The position numbers were made by a program, and so were the translations under genes. The notes beneath the pieces are model-generated. The model did no database searches and was not told where the DNA came from. It worked only from the letters and a program-made list of their open reading frames with translations. Positions 22,839-36,164 of a DNA stretch of 64,000 nt are shown here, one piece after another (position 1 is the stretch's first letter; each line of letters opens with the position of its first letter). Source of the DNA: Tubulanus polymorphus (lineage: Eukaryota; Nemertea; Palaeonemertea; Tubulaniformes; Tubulanidae); the NCBI RefSeq assembly GCF_964204645.1, contig NC_134028.1:26820153-26884152 (forward strand), in the 5' to 3' direction.

Positions 22839-23938
22839 ATTGAATTTCGAACATTTCACATATGCTGAATTAGTGATTACTATTCTGAAACAGGGATTTA
22901 TACTGTTTGTTACACTGACCGAATTCAGACAGATGCATATATCCCACAATAGTCTGCCTTTTCAAAAATCTAGAATATAAAAAAGATGCCATAAGATTTG
23001 ATGGGTGGACCCCTAATCCTTCGAGGCCCCTCCCCCAATCTTAGGGGCTCCTTACGTAACTATACATATATAATGCAGACCGGCTGGTCGAGTGTGTGAT
23101 GTCGCTTTGAACATATTATTGTCTCTTCTTGGATCTTTATATAGTATTTCAGTAAAATTGTGTAATGGATACTTAACAGCGCCTTCTGGATGCGCTAGAC
23201 TTGATCCATTACAAGATTATCGGTCAACAGGAACATTTTCTGTGAAAAATACTCACGTGTCTTCATACAGTATCCTAAAACAAGATTTATAAAAGTGTTG
23301 TTTTAATGTGTTTGCAATTTTCTTCTATTTCGGAATCCAATGAAAATAATGAAACATTTATTTTCTTGTAAATACTTTCACATAATGCTGGGATAATAAT
23401 AATTCATTATTTCTGACATTCTCTGACGAATCCGATCATCTCCACCACGACACCGCTTCTACTAGGTTAAGGACAGAGCCCTAGGGCTTCTGGTATATAA
23501 TTGAGCAGGTAGGCTACTCGGTCGCAGCATTCTGTGTCTAGGTTGTTTCTTCTTTCAATCGCGGGATGAAAAAAGGCTCCAACAACATACAATAATTAAC
23601 CTTATCAACGGTGGCCATCTTCCGGCGTCCGTCGAGGCAGACAATCATCTATAATACCCGTTACACATCAAACATCTACTGGTGGTCATCGGTACACACG
23701 ATAAACTCCTTAATAACAACTCTCACTCGCAGGAATAAACACTTCTTCACTAGAGACCGGTAAACAGTTCAGTTGCGAGAAGACATACGTACGTTTATTC
23801 GCTTTGATCAGTGTTTTTCTCTTTGTCTGTGACGCGCGAGACACTACTGCACTGCCAGTTCTTTTTAGGTTTCGCACGAAGTGGCCATGTATAAGGGGTT
23901 ATGTGCATGGCTGTCTGTAAGCGTTAGATCGCCTCTAA
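22839..23938. other. Non-coding stretch
   Basis: A short inverted motif, CCCCTAATC / ATCTTAGGGG, lies at about 23010-23046. Otherwise nothing could be named. Confidence -1.
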
Positions 23939-24013
23939 AGCCCAACGCACACGAAATAACGCAGGGAAACGCAGAAACGCGTTTCCGAGCGTGTCCCCGC
24001 GTCGTGTGCGTCT
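23939..24013. mobile_element. Short inverted-repeat element, family E copy 1
   Basis: AGCCCAACGCACACGA on the left and reverse-complement AGACGCACACGACGCGGGG on the right form an imperfect hairpin around GGGAAACGCAGAAAC. The same end sequence (AACGCACACG...GCAGGGAAAC) is present at 41696-41867. A separate palindrome, CGGGAAACAATGTTTCCCG, follows at 24037-24055. Confidence -1.
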
Positions 24014-24156
24014 ACGAGAATCTACAATGATCGCATCGGGAAACAATGTTTCCCGGATCAGAATATTTGATTGTTTGTTTGTTTTTTTTGTTATGTTTAT
24101 CTGCGTTGCGCGCAAGGGCAGCTAGCACGAGGCCTCCCCTTAGCGAGGACAAGTGG

Positions 24157-24433
24157 CTAACGGGAGGCCACCTATAAACTCCTCGTGAGACCATCTTTCT
24201 ATAAGCGCCTAACGCGAGGCCACCTATAAACTCCTCGTGAGACCATCTTTCTATAAGCGCCTAACGCGAGGCCACCTATAAACTCCTCGTGAGACCATCT
24301 TTCTATAAGCGCCTAACGGGAGGCCACCTATAAACTCCTCGTGAGACCATCTTTCTATAAGCGCCTAACGGGAGGCCACCTATAAACTCCTCGTGAGACC
24401 ATCTTTCTATAAGCGCCTAACGCGAGGCCACCT
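24157..24433. repeat. 52-bp minisatellite, about 5.3 units
   Basis: GAGGCCACCT recurs at 24164, 24216, 24268, 24320, 24372 and 24424, exactly 52 bp apart. Units are almost identical; the main variant is GCGAGG against GGGAGG just before the landmark. High identity points to recent expansion or homogenisation. Confidence -1.
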
Positions 24434-24593
24434 CTGTCTCCACATTTCATACCATATTCGAATTATAAATCTTTCCCGTCTAGTTTCAGCGATTACGTTG
24501 CATTCTATGGAAGTTGGAACGAACCGAACGCAACAACTCGAAAAATCGTTGAGTGGTTTTATAATTCGCAGCACCTGTCACTATGTGAAGCCA

Positions 24594-24624
<31 letters not shown>

Positions 24625-24625
24625 T
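24594..24625. repeat. GCT trinucleotide repeat
   Basis: Ten GCT units in a 99-codon frame (24393-24692) that overlaps the 52-bp array at its 5' end; the frame is therefore unlikely to be a gene. Confidence -1.
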
Positions 24626-24890
24626 TCGCGGTGAAATCCCAGAGAAGACGCTAACACTCGGTTCCGAGCGAAACACAGGCATTAATCTTTGACCAAAATC
24701 GATCGTACAAAGTGTTTCATTTGTCTGGTTACACGGAGATACACGCGGATTGTTACGTAATGAGGCGAAATATTCCTGTCTGAAATAGTTCGCGATTTCG
24801 GTACAAGTTCAATCTCGTTAGTTGCGATGGTCGAGCAAAGGATTCGATGAATTATTATCAATGGAAAACAAATATACATGAATTATCTAT

Positions 24891-24915
24891 CTATTATTAT
24901 TATTATTATTATTAT
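24891..24915. repeat. (ATT)n microsatellite
   Basis: Eight ATT units, preceded by CTATCTATC. Confidence -1.
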
Positions 24916-27738
24916 AGTAATTCCCATTAAAAGAGTACATTGCGTACTATATGATGATGGTATTTGCCGGACATGGTTCAGTCCCAACCCCCCCCTTCCC
25001 TCCCGTAGTGTTAGAATAAAATCATTTCCAATAGTTTCACTCCTGAGTCTCAAATTTAACCTAGAACTTTGAAACCGGATCCGGATGTTTAGTTGTATAC
25101 ATGTATTCAATGTGACGAGATAATGATATTTCATATTAAAATTATGATATTTGATATTTGATATATCATTTTATATTTACCTTACCTTGTATGGTTGTTA
25201 ACACACGCTTTTTCTGTGACTCATCTTTGACTCGTCGACGATTCGTGTGTATTTTGCCCTGAAGTTTATCATCTTTCTTTGTTTGTTACCGTTGTAAAAG
25301 ATCTGCTTCTATTACATATCTTAACTTATACAACCGCCTCGAAACATCGAGAACTCGTGCATCGTCGCGATGGCAATTTTTGCTGTTCGCTGTTTGACAA
25401 ATGACAGTTCATTTTATCCTCGGTTTTTGTACAGGAAAGTAAAACGCCGTCTAAAAAGATGACAACTTTTCTCGCTGTAATAAACCCCGGGCGTCGGTAT
25501 ACCTGCAATATTTCACAATATACGAGGTTTTAAATAGTTTCGATTAAATGCTCAAGGCCGAAAGCTCATATTTACAACGATTTGATAGCTGAACCGTGAT
25601 ATAACCGACTTCTTTTCCGAGTCTTATTAAATCTGGATTATAACGAAAACGTTTCTTAAGCGCGGCAGTTTGTCAAAATCTATCAACTGTCCGCTGGAAA
25701 ATAATTGCAGCTTCTTCTATTAGATTGTAGCTAAAGGCGGACTTGTTGGTATATACGTATCTAATTACATTACATCGCTCCTTGTTCTGGTATCAAATAC
25801 CAGTCTACTCAGAACTGGTCAACTTACTCAAGTCGGTAGAATTTTTTAAAATTCATTTGGGGAGACCTTTATTACCCTGATTTTCAACTCCGGTCAACTC
25901 AGCGCATCTTCTTGAGATCTTTTCTTCTGAAAAGGTCTGTTTCGATTCAAAGGTGAGTTTACGGTCTCAACGTTCGTTCGAGTATCAAGTTGAAGTTTTG
26001 CGGAAATACAGAATCCATCCATGTTTGTCTGGGTGATTTTTTGTCTAATTGATTTCTAGACTCGATCACGATAGCGAGCGATGGACGATACAACTGAATG
26101 AGACCGACGCGTCCACGGCGCTCGTCATTCAAATCCAAATACATTCTACTGACCATATCAGTGCATACACGAAATAAATACATGCTTCGGTCCAAACATA
26201 GAAATGCAACTTGAAGGGCACGACGTCTTCGTGACGTCTTCTGCAGCGCCCTCATCGGCGGCTGCGATAAACAATAGATTCGTTCTCGGTAATATTCTCG
26301 ATGAGATTTTCTCCGGGAGCATTCAGAACAGCGTTTATATAGATTTAATGAAGATTCAAAAAACTCTAACAGATCAATAAGATTAGAGACAGAAAATCAC
26401 TTGTTAATTACAACCTGCGAGGGCGCTTAACGTAACACAACGTTACTAGCGGCACCTAGCGCATTTTTGAAACGTTACATGTCTATGGCCGAAAGAACAT
26501 ACAATTATAACAAAATAAAAGAGGCAACGTCCTCGTCCATACGAACCTGGCTTGTATTTTTCCTTGCATTTTTATAGCGCATTCTACTCTGAAAGAATAC
26601 GACTCGGTCGGAAACGAAATCTATAATTATTTGCTCGTTTGTCATTTCAGCCTTGGATAAAGTTGTCATCAACAGAGAGCGGGAGTTCTTCACTACGGAT
26701 ACCGGCTCTGCGGGGATATAATACATCGTAAAGGCGATAAAACTGAGGCTATAATAAAAAAAAGAAATGTTTCAGTTTTTATAAAGGTTCCTATTTTCAT
26801 ATAGCGCTCACTTAATTGGCCTCATTATAAGATAACACCGTTTGACACGGTTACCATGGGAACATTCCGATATCATGTTTACGTTCTCCTTTACGTTACA
26901 GTTTTAAATACATATACACGTGACGTCATAATAGGATCGACCTGACGCGTTCTCTCTAGAATGAGTTTAATTTTCTGAAATCGATTTCGACAAAGCTCGT
27001 CCCGTGTCCTTCTCTGCATAATCATACTTGTCGCATCAATAGGCCTGATATAGACCTCGGTGCAGCATCTATTCGTGGTGGGTGCGATTGTAAATAACGC
27101 GGAACAGCGAGCGCCGTAGAAGCCTCCTGGGTTTGGAGGTTGCCCGAAGGAGATTTTGAAAATTGAGCCGTTTCAGATACATTTCCAGTTAATCTAAACG
27201 AAGATTTCATCCAATGAAGTCACTGAAACACTACCGTAATCTAATAAATTATCTTTTACGAAAAATGACGGGACCTGCGGAGGCAGGGCGTTCGTATACC
27301 CGGGAACAGACCTGTGATGAGTTCTATAACCGAGGAAATAGAATTAAACTTTAGCCCCCTGATGTGAGACGGATCTGCTGATGACGTGTTAGATAGATAT
27401 TTGAAGCCGTGTTGGTTGTTTGTCACGTGGGTCGTCTCGACGTGTATCGGTTCAGTGAAATGTCGTAACACTAATGATCTGAATAATACACCATTTTTTC
27501 ACCTTTGCAGACATCGCACAGATAGACGGACGTGTAACAGCTGAGCTCTGTGTCTTGTAGCAGATAATTGAGCTGCGATTTCCTTTTTTGCCAAGTCGCC
27601 GAGACTTCAGCACTGATTGATAAATATTGTGAAGCATCCGGTTTGTGTCGTGTTGTCGAACACCTATTTGTTTCTTTATTCAGATTGATTTGAAATTATT
27701 GCTACTGTTTTAAAACGTAGTCTGAATGATTGGTCGAC
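24916..27738. other. Non-coding stretch
   Basis: About 2.8 kb with no recognised gene or repeat. Scattered 60-98 codon ORFs overlap on both strands and carry no domain. Confidence -1.
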
Positions 27739-27765
27739 AATAAAGTTGAATTGTATTGTATTTAT
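27739..27765 (+). repeat. LINE-like 3' tail
   Basis: CAATAAAGTTGAATTGTATT with GTATT repeats resembles the 3' end of invertebrate non-LTR retrotransposons. No coding remnant is visible upstream. Confidence -1.
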
Positions 27766-29115
27766 TCGCAGAACGCTAAGACACGCTATTGTTAGTATAG
27801 TAATTCAAGTCTCTAGATTGTAGACTGCACGAACCCGCTCTACTAAAATTGTAAGCAATTATTGCTTCGAGCGCGCAAGCGCCCTAACCCGAACCTCTGG
27901 ACCTTCTAAAGCCTAAACCCTTCTTTGCCCTAAGGCCCTGGACCCTATTGTACAGTAAATATTTTCTACGGTTCAAAAAGCCACCATTTTATACAGACAG
28001 ATGGCCACTGATCGGCGGCGTAATAGACGAATGAAGGGTCTGCGGCCAGACTTTATGTCTCCTTCAGCTCAACCCCTAAAGACGCAACGTGTAATGCTCT
28101 TTCGGTGAGTGATTTACAAGAGGGAAATCTTGATTAATCATTGGTGTTTTATTTTATCATCAGCTGTCAAAATTATATCTTAGTAAATCCATAGTTGATA
28201 GAAACGTCACTCACAAAATATATGTGATTTACTCGATCTCATTTTCAGCAGAGGTGATTTCTCGACAAAAATGACTACCGTACGAAAATAAGAACACAGC
28301 GAAATTAAAACACCATTTTGTTCATATATCAGGTAGATTTATTTACAATCATTATTACCTTATTATTGGATAATTTATTCATAATAATATAATATATTTT
28401 ATTACTCTTACAATATATATTTAATAATACGTATTTATTTAAGATGATATCATTAACATTTAACAGCTTAAACTTTCATAATAACGTAACATTTTACAAC
28501 TTCAATAATCAACGTATAATTTACATAATGTTCGGCGCAGCACAGTTTAATACGATTGTATTCAATTGAATAAGTCGTTAATGTATCAAATATATAGAGT
28601 ACGTTTAGATAAAACTACAGTTAATCAATTCGCTAAAAGAAAACATTTTCTAAATTGCTAATTAATCTAAACAACATTCTATTAACGATGAAGCTAAGAT
28701 TTGTTGTTTAATATGATTTAGTTGTTAAGAGCTAACCAAATTAGATCATTTTAGAGATCGTCATTATACGTGACGAATATCAAACTGAAATTCGAAGAAA
28801 AAAATAGAAAATATACATATTTACATTCATTGTAGAAATAATATATACATATAAATTGAAAACCGCTGCAGAGGTCTTGCGCGTGGCGTTTAAGTTTGTA
28901 AGCCAACCAGCGTTCGAAACTTGTCGTTCATAACAATAAACGATAATCAAGGTATTTACGGACTTCAGCTAATACGAAATAATGAGTTATTGTGTTTGAC
29001 CAAAGATACGGCGATGTCACTTCGAAAAAGTACGTGACTGCAAGACCTTCGCACAAGAACCAGTTCCAGAGTATCGTTTGATTCCAGACTTGAGATGAGT
29101 CTTTTGCGAGTCAAA
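27766..29115. other. Non-coding stretch with a very AT-rich block
   Basis: From about 28320 to 28860 the sequence is exceptionally AT-rich and starts with TTTATTTACA, which on the minus strand gives AATAAA (28339-28344); it could be the 3' UTR of a minus-strand gene, but no coding exon is seen to its right. Confidence -1.
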
Positions 29116-29282
29116 TCTTAACCGAGAAAAACTGTGAAATAAAGAAGTTTCCTGTTTCTAGGCGCCATTTTGTGGCGGTCTCTCGAGGTCCCCATTGTTG
29201 CGATAATTTGCGCTCATTTTTAAAACATTAGTTTTGATTGAATTTCATATAACATATATATTCTTAACCGAGAAAAACTGTG
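29116..29282. repeat. Pair of 21-bp direct repeats 146 bp apart
   Basis: TCTTAACCGAGAAAAACTGT followed by G occurs at 29116-29136 and again at 29262-29282. The 125 bases between are unrelated, so this may be a target-flanked insertion or a duplication remnant. Confidence -1.
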
Positions 29283-29659
29283 GATATGGACCAAGGGCAT
29301 ATACGTCATTCTGATAAACGTGTAACAATATTCATCAGTGAAATACTGAATACATGGAGCAGTTTCATGAAACACGTACTCCAACCAAGCTTATTTCATA
29401 CAACAATTACATACAATTTCACGTGTAAGGTTTTCTGTAAATTAAATACGACGATTTTTATGTAATATAAACCCCACAATTGAAGAAACCAAAAATTTTA
29501 AATTGTATTTGATACCAACAACTTTTTCTGATGTTCCCAACAACAATCAACAGGTGACAAAACGAGTAAAAGCAACTCGAAATCCCCAATAAACCTCAGC
29601 CAAACATTCGTGCAATATAATCAATCGTCCATACTCTTCATAGTTTTAGGCTACAGCGT

Positions 29660-29699
29660 GGAGGGAGGGGGAGGGGTGGAGGGAGGGGGAGGGAGGGGG
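29660..29699. repeat. Purine-rich GGGA repeat, possible G-quadruplex
   Basis: Six or more blocks of GGG to GGGGG separated by A or TGGA within 40 bases. Confidence -1.
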
Positions 29700-31985
29700 C
29701 TGTCGAGTAAATACGCGATAATGATGTATTTTTTGTAACACCACGAACTCATAAACGCTTTAGATAACGCTCATGACGGAGATAGGTGTTTACATATACT
29801 TACTCTACGTGCGACCGCTCGAGATTACTGTGTGCTGTAGTGTGTTAACGCTCTTAAGTAGAAACAATTTGATTATTCTGATTCGAGCGTAGTCGAATAA
29901 ACAAACTCTTACAATCAGTCACACCGTTCTTATCTTTAGCGAAAAGGACCCGCATAAAGACGAAGCGATGACCGCTCGTCGGCCTTAAACGATAAACGGC
30001 TTTCGTGGACCATGTTCATTCTAAATATCTCATAAATATTCAAGCTCGCTTGGAATATATTTTCACGCAGGGTTGATATTATCTACGTAATTCATCGGAT
30101 ATCGGTTGGTAATTAATTTACGGTCGGGATAGATAGCCTGCGGTCTCCGTGCGACCGACGTCACCTAACGATTTTCCTCCCATATTTTTGATATTAATCA
30201 CCGCATCCGATAGTCATGCGTATTGAGTACATAAAAAACCAGCGCGTAATAGCCTCCGTATATACATCAGTGTTCGCGATTACAACGAGCAGCTATTTGT
30301 AAAACATGACATACGAAACAAGTTGAATTTGCACGACAGCAGTAGCGCGGAAATAGTAATCTTTTTGCCCTGTTTACCGGAAATATGACATCTGTATCGG
30401 CCATATGGAACATCATTCATTTTTAGTAGCAATGCACTTTTTCGATGACCGAATCGTGCCTGGAGGCGTTAGTTTGAATCGGCTATCTGCGTCGTGTTGT
30501 TGTTGTAGCTCGCAAACACTCGTTGCCAATAGACGAAGCTACGTCATATAAATTTACTAAACTTTACTTAGAAATTTACAAATTATTAATATATTTGTCT
30601 TAGAGTCTAGATACGTGTGCAAAAAGCCGGGCAAAAACACAAGGAGCAGTTGATTTTTGTATGACACATGACGTCATGGTTTGTGACGTCATGGTTTGTT
30701 TGTCCGTTGTAACAAAAGACGATACAGTCGTTTTTGCGATACCGAATCTACGGCGTATGATACAATTATGAATATTTTGTCGATATGGCAGATTCTTCGA
30801 GTGAAAAAGCACACGACTGCGACACATTTCGCGCGGACTACAATTAACAATGAGCAAAATCTCATTTAAGAGACCAGTCCACTTTCTTTGGGAAAGTCGA
30901 AATAGTTTACAAAATTGTTTAAAACTAATTCGCATACATAATTATCACTGTCAATGTTCTACCGATCCCCGATGAGTTACGAGTACGAACTTGTTTGTCG
31001 AAGAGAAATCAGATTATGTTTCTACATAAGTTATATGACGATAAAGGCTTCAGTGTCACTGATTTGTATTATATTAGACGCAGTTTCTGGCTGGGCGTTG
31101 TCCATAAATTGTGGGTCTTCATCTCTTCAGAATTATATCTTTGAGCGTAAGATATCGTTTATGAGTCTTCCTCTTGTTTGTCTCTTATAAATCAAATATA
31201 TTTTAAAAACAAAATCTTGCGACATTTGATGACGGAAACCTCGTCATCTAACACGACAGTGAGATTTTTGTAAATTGCAGAATCAGGCTCTAAAAGCTCA
31301 ATAACGACTTCGCTGCACCACACCTGCGCAAGCAACGTAAACGATTACGTTTTTTTTGTCAACGAAAAAGATATTTGATACAAACAATGCAAAATAATAC
31401 TGTAAGTGTGATTGAGTAGTTATGAAACTCGGTGTAACGGGACACGACGGTCCACAGTTAAGTTGACTAATATCAGACCCGAGATCAGTGAAAGTGAACT
31501 AATTCTAACCATGTAGTCAAACCTGATCGACAACTGGTTTAACTATACGTCCTGTAATAAGCGTCCAATTAGAGCTTTTGCAGAATATTTCGCTAAATTA
31601 ACCACGGCCTGTTAGTCTTAAAAGGCATATATCGAGTTTCGTCACACTTTTGTTTGAAGGGCGAGGAGCTATATTAGTTGCTAGGTGAACTGTGGCGTTG
31701 AGTATATAGAAGTGGTACTGAGAAGTGAGTGGACACATGAATGTAGGATCACTCGAGAAGTTTATCAGTGTTGTTGAGGTTGCCACGTACAGCCAAACTT
31801 ACAATACGTTTGATGGTACTTATCTTCGCAACACTCGTTTGTATCGCGGAGGTGAAACTATCAATAATACCGACACAGTCAACACAGTCAACACGGCGAC
31901 GCAGTGGCTGTTTTTCACATGTTTAGAAAGAATACTTGTACTAATCGCTGCTCTTTATGCACCAATCTATGGTACCTGGAGCCAG
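29700..31985. other. Non-coding stretch
   Basis: No gene recognised. ORFs at 30600-30935 (minus) and 31725-32006 (plus) show no domain. TGACGTCATGGTTTGTGACG at 30669 is a near-perfect local duplication of a CRE-like TGACGTCA site. Confidence -1.
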
Positions 31986-32019
31986 TCTCAAAGACTGGGT
32001 ATCTAATGTATCCTTATTG

Positions 32020-32060
32020 GGCAGACTCGTAGTATAGGGGTAACGATGAACCACCAAACA
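32020..32060 (+). repeat. tRNA 5'-half-like (A box) sequence
   Basis: CGTAGTATAGGGGTAACGAT (32028-32047) closely resembles the D arm and A box of tRNA-Asp/Gly genes. No anticodon stem or B box follows, so it is a fragment or SINE head, not a tRNA gene. Confidence -1.
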
Positions 32061-32968
32061 TCCCAAGTCAACTTTCGAAAATTAATGATTTTGCAGAAGG
32101 TGAATATAATCCCAGGCTCGTATGCTCTCCCAGTCTTCCTAGGCCTATCGGATACTTAGGACCTGTATTGGATTTTTGGATTTTATTGATTAATGTTTAC
32201 TTCACATTTCAATGACGACAAAGCTCTGAAAGTAAACCATTTATAGTTTAAACCTATCCGTGAAACTGTTCCCAAAGAGGCTCCATTTATATCCTCCACA
32301 CATTTATAAGACTAGACCCTGGATATATATGGGCATATGCATGACAAGATGATTTCTTAACCGAATTTCCGTCGAGGAATTGCAGCCGTCTTTCATATCG
32401 AGCACATAAACCAAACCGTCCTTTCACAGACGTCCAGCTCATCAGTAAACACACTCTGATATATAATAACTCATTTCGTCTGTCCATACCACTGCGTTAT
32501 TGCTGGTTATATTGCGGCTAGCCTTTCTGCGCTCTGGCATTTTGGTGTTCGCCGATAATTTGTTTTGTCGTTAAGTACATTCCCTACAGATCGTCGCGAC
32601 TAATGACTACGCTTCCTACTAATTTAGACGCGGACTATCATCTATTGTTATTACAGGTAAGTTATGTCGGTAAAGCGGCATCCCTTCAGGGAGACCACAT
32701 GCAGTGTGTACAGCACTGGCAACAAACCGATGACAAATTGTGCAATATCCGCTGAAAAGAAACCGCACGACGATGTGATGGCAACTTCAATTAGTTCAGT
32801 TAAAATGTCACCAATCGAAGCGATTTTGTAAACACCTAAAACTCATTAATATAATGAAAGCCCGAATTTATATTCCTATCGGTGCATTCTGATCAATAAT
32901 TAGTCGTATCCGTTAAATCGACAAGGGATCGATAATGATAAGGACTACTGTCTAAACATGCTACTACC
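32061..32968. other. Non-coding stretch
   Basis: Nothing recognisable was seen here. Confidence -1.
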
Positions 32969-33085
32969 AGTATCCTGCACCCTTCAAACAATCAGCTCTC
33001 TGTACCCTGCACCCCTCAGACAATGTGCTCTCTGTACCCTGCACCCCTCAGACAATCAGCTCTCTGTACCCTGCACCCCTCAGAC
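32969..33085. repeat. 32-bp minisatellite, 3.7 units
   Basis: Units start at 32969, 33001, 33033 and 33065 with TGTACCCTGCACCCCTCAGA. The first unit is the most diverged, the rest differ by one to three bases. Confidence -1.
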
Positions 33086-33618
33086 CCATGGTATATGTGT
33101 ACGAGGACCACTCGAGTGTGAGACATGAAGGGACAGGGAAGACTAGCTGTTCTCCTGTCTGACCATGTTTAATCATGTTAGGAACAGAAGCTGGTTTTAT
33201 TTTTAGTTCGGGATCGAGACGATGCGAGTTCAATATACTGAACGCGTAGGAGGGAAGTGCGAGAAACGCGAGACGCAGTTCTCAAACATCAATTCACCAG
33301 ACCACGATGATGATCACTACACGAGCAATCTGTGCACATTTCTTCTAGTGTTTACCTACTACAGCGTGTATTACCGCCGTATGTGGCGATAAAAAAACAA
33401 TATCATTAATGGGAAAAAGTCGAACGCAAATGTGAACGCAAATGTGTTGACCACGATTCAGTGATATATATCTAGTTAAAAATCTTGTGTTGAAGTAAAG
33501 TCAACTATTATGAAATTATGAAGAGTTTCGACTCAGGAACAATTATCGAATCTGTTTTCAATTGGCGAAACGGCCCCGCTATCCCTTACTGCCTCCATGA
33601 TTATGTGGTTTAATCCCG

Positions 33619-33693
33619 ACGATATCTCGAAAAGTCGAATTTCGACCTAATAACTGAACGAATGATCTCGTATGTCACCTACGAGCCTCCGTA
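33619..33693. mobile_element. Family B element relic (one end)
   Basis: GATCTCGTATGTCACCTACG followed by AGCCTCCGTA matches the right terminal repeat of the 2034-2433 element, and TCGAATTTCGACC before it matches its body. The opposite end was not found nearby, so this copy is truncated or too diverged. Confidence -1.
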
Positions 33694-33900
33694 GATCCGC
33701 CGATGTAAACTGTTCTTTTAAGTTAAAAAAAGTCCAACGAATAAATAGAGTTTTAATTATTCATACAGTCGACGCTCGAAGCCGGATACGTTATCTTTTT
33801 ATTTCGTAAGATCAATAAATAAACAATCAGCGTGCATACGACACTTCCATACATTCATCCATTCATTCGCTAGCGTCTATCACGTGACCACCACCTCCAA

Positions 33901-34185
33901 CTCAGTCGGTCGTTCGGTCGGCCGGCCGGCCAGCCGGCCGGCCAGCCAGCCAGTCAGCCGGTCGGTCGGCCAGTCAGTCAGTCAGTCAGTCAGTCAGTCA
34001 GTCAGTCAGTCAGTCAGTCAGTCAGTCAGTCAGTCAGTCAGTCAGTCAGTCAGTCAGTCAGTCAGTCAGTCAGTCAGTCAGTCAGTCAGTCAGTCAGTCA
34101 GTCAGTCAGTCAGTCAGTCAGTCAGTCAGTCAGTCAGTCAGTCAGTCAGTCAGTCAGTCAGTCAGTCAGTCAGTCAGTCAGTCGA
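33901..34185. repeat. (CAGT)n microsatellite with a CGGC-rich start
   Basis: About 53 perfect CAGT units from 33971 follow a 70-bp stretch of GGCC, AGCC and GGTC tetramers. The long open frame through it (Ser-Val-Gln repeats) arises because 12 bp of the repeat encode QSVS; I do not regard it as a protein. Confidence -1.
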
Positions 34186-36164
34186 TAAATAATCATCACT
34201 CTGCCTATTTCTCACCCTCTACTACAGCTCATTACACATTCATTGGCCTTTGCACAACCGTACACCCGAGCCATTGATCACTCAACAAACATTTCAACCA
34301 GCTAATGCTACATTTCAGCCATGGTCGCTGACGTCACTCATCCGTAAAACAACCGTCAAATCACATCAACACATCTCTAAATGCCCGAACATTTTCACTA
34401 GGACTTCGGCGACTCATGACGTGATTTACCACACCGTCGAGTATATTCAATATTTTTAAAAACAAATGCAATCGACCGATTTCTCAGTTCTCTTTCAGCG
34501 TTTGTCGTGTGATTTAGTTACGACGACAATCGGGCGGACCTGAAACGCCTACGAACGATGAAGCTCCGTATTGCGAAATAAAGATGAACAGAGAGGGCTG
34601 TGACGAATTAACAATTCAACCCAATATGCAGATTTTGCGAGCTTAGAAACTGATTTCATCATAAGGACATCTACAATCTACCTGCGCCATGTTTTTGGGC
34701 ACCACTTGAGCGTCCGCATTGTTGAATTATTTATTCCGTTCACATATTTGGTAGATGAACCAGGGAGTCTTCCCACCTCCCTGGATGAATAAAGAAACAA
34801 AGCTTACTGATGTTTGGTTTACTAACTGCATTCAAATGTGAAACCCCTAGTGAAACAACATAAGTGAAGCGGGTACTCGGGAATATTTGGCACCTGGCAG
34901 AAATGTTTACGGAAGATAAGATCGGTGATGAGAATACTTATCGCCACCCTATCGAACGATTTCATGTGAAGGGATCTAAAGACGTCTGATACACGCTGTT
35001 TTATCACAAGTTGTTCATCTTTGAACATTATGGGCGATATAATTACTGATCTAGTTTTGCTTAATAACGGAGTTTACCAGCACGAGTGATCAATGTGTAT
35101 TCGGCTGTGCGTCGACGAAATTTGATTTTTATACGGCCTTTAAAGCAATGGCGTTCCGGCCATTTCAAACAACAGAAGACATTGCCCGGGCATTCATGTT
35201 GAAAATAATCAAACCTTCTTACTATCTGCTACACGTAATATAAGCCACAACGTTAATACTCGAATAAAAGAACGCAGAACAGACTATAGACGTTAATTAA
35301 TGATAAACCCGATCAGTGTCTAAATACATATAACCCGATATGAAAATATCTACTTATTTAATGATTATCTCCTGATCCAACCTCCTTTCTGGGAAATATC
35401 GATATTTTTGGAAATGTTGTGAATCATTATCATTATCATTTTTGTCTCTCTGTTGATGGCGTCTAGTTGAAAAAAGATAAATGTATCTAATCAACATGAA
35501 TTGTGCGGGTGCAACTTTGAATATAACTGCGAATACATCAGTCTAGGTGTTAAGCCACAACGGGTCGAACGAAAGAAGTAGATTGACGTGTGTGAACGGT
35601 TATCGTGTACCGATAAGATACCGATAAGAACTCGCTAAATTTCGTCGATGGCCACATATTCTACAAATCTGAGAAAATCTTGTCGAAGAAAAAATAGAAA
35701 ACGTATTCTACAAAAGGAAGTTGTATTCGCTGAAACGCGTTACCATGACAACCTGAAGGGGAAATCGTCGGTTGAAAGGTTGCAAGGTATTCCGCGAGGT
35801 GGCGCTCTTTGTATGTACTTCCGGTGTAGGCATGTTGAATTCAGGAGACTCGAAGCTTCTGAGCTAAATATCGCCGAGAAAAAATAACGTAAGATTTGGC
35901 ATATGGGAACTGGCGTATGGGAAACCTCCAAACCTCCATATCGCTACTGCGCAGAGACTCCTTTTGTGGCAAGTGAGGATCCGCCAGGTGTCGCCATACG
36001 TGGTCTACTGCCGGGCTTTAATATTTCAATTAAAACCGAGTATATACTAAATCAGTTTGAATGCAAAATCTCAGCATGGATCAAATGATTCAGTTTGAAT
36101 GTTAATTATTAGTACTGGAAGTGACTCGCCTCCTTGCCACAGTTTAGTTTGGGCAGCATTCTAG
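34186..36164. other. Non-coding stretch
   Basis: A small hairpin CCAGGGAG / CTCCCTGG lies at 34760-34784. A 79-codon ORF at 35648-35887 is basic but has no domain. Nothing else could be named. Confidence -1.

Noticed and set aside
28320..28860. 3' UTR of a minus-strand gene
   Set aside because: Only an AATAAA and high AT content support it; no coding exon was found to the right.
33884..34192. 102-codon Gln-Ser-Val-Ser repeat protein
   Set aside because: Direct consequence of the CAGT microsatellite.
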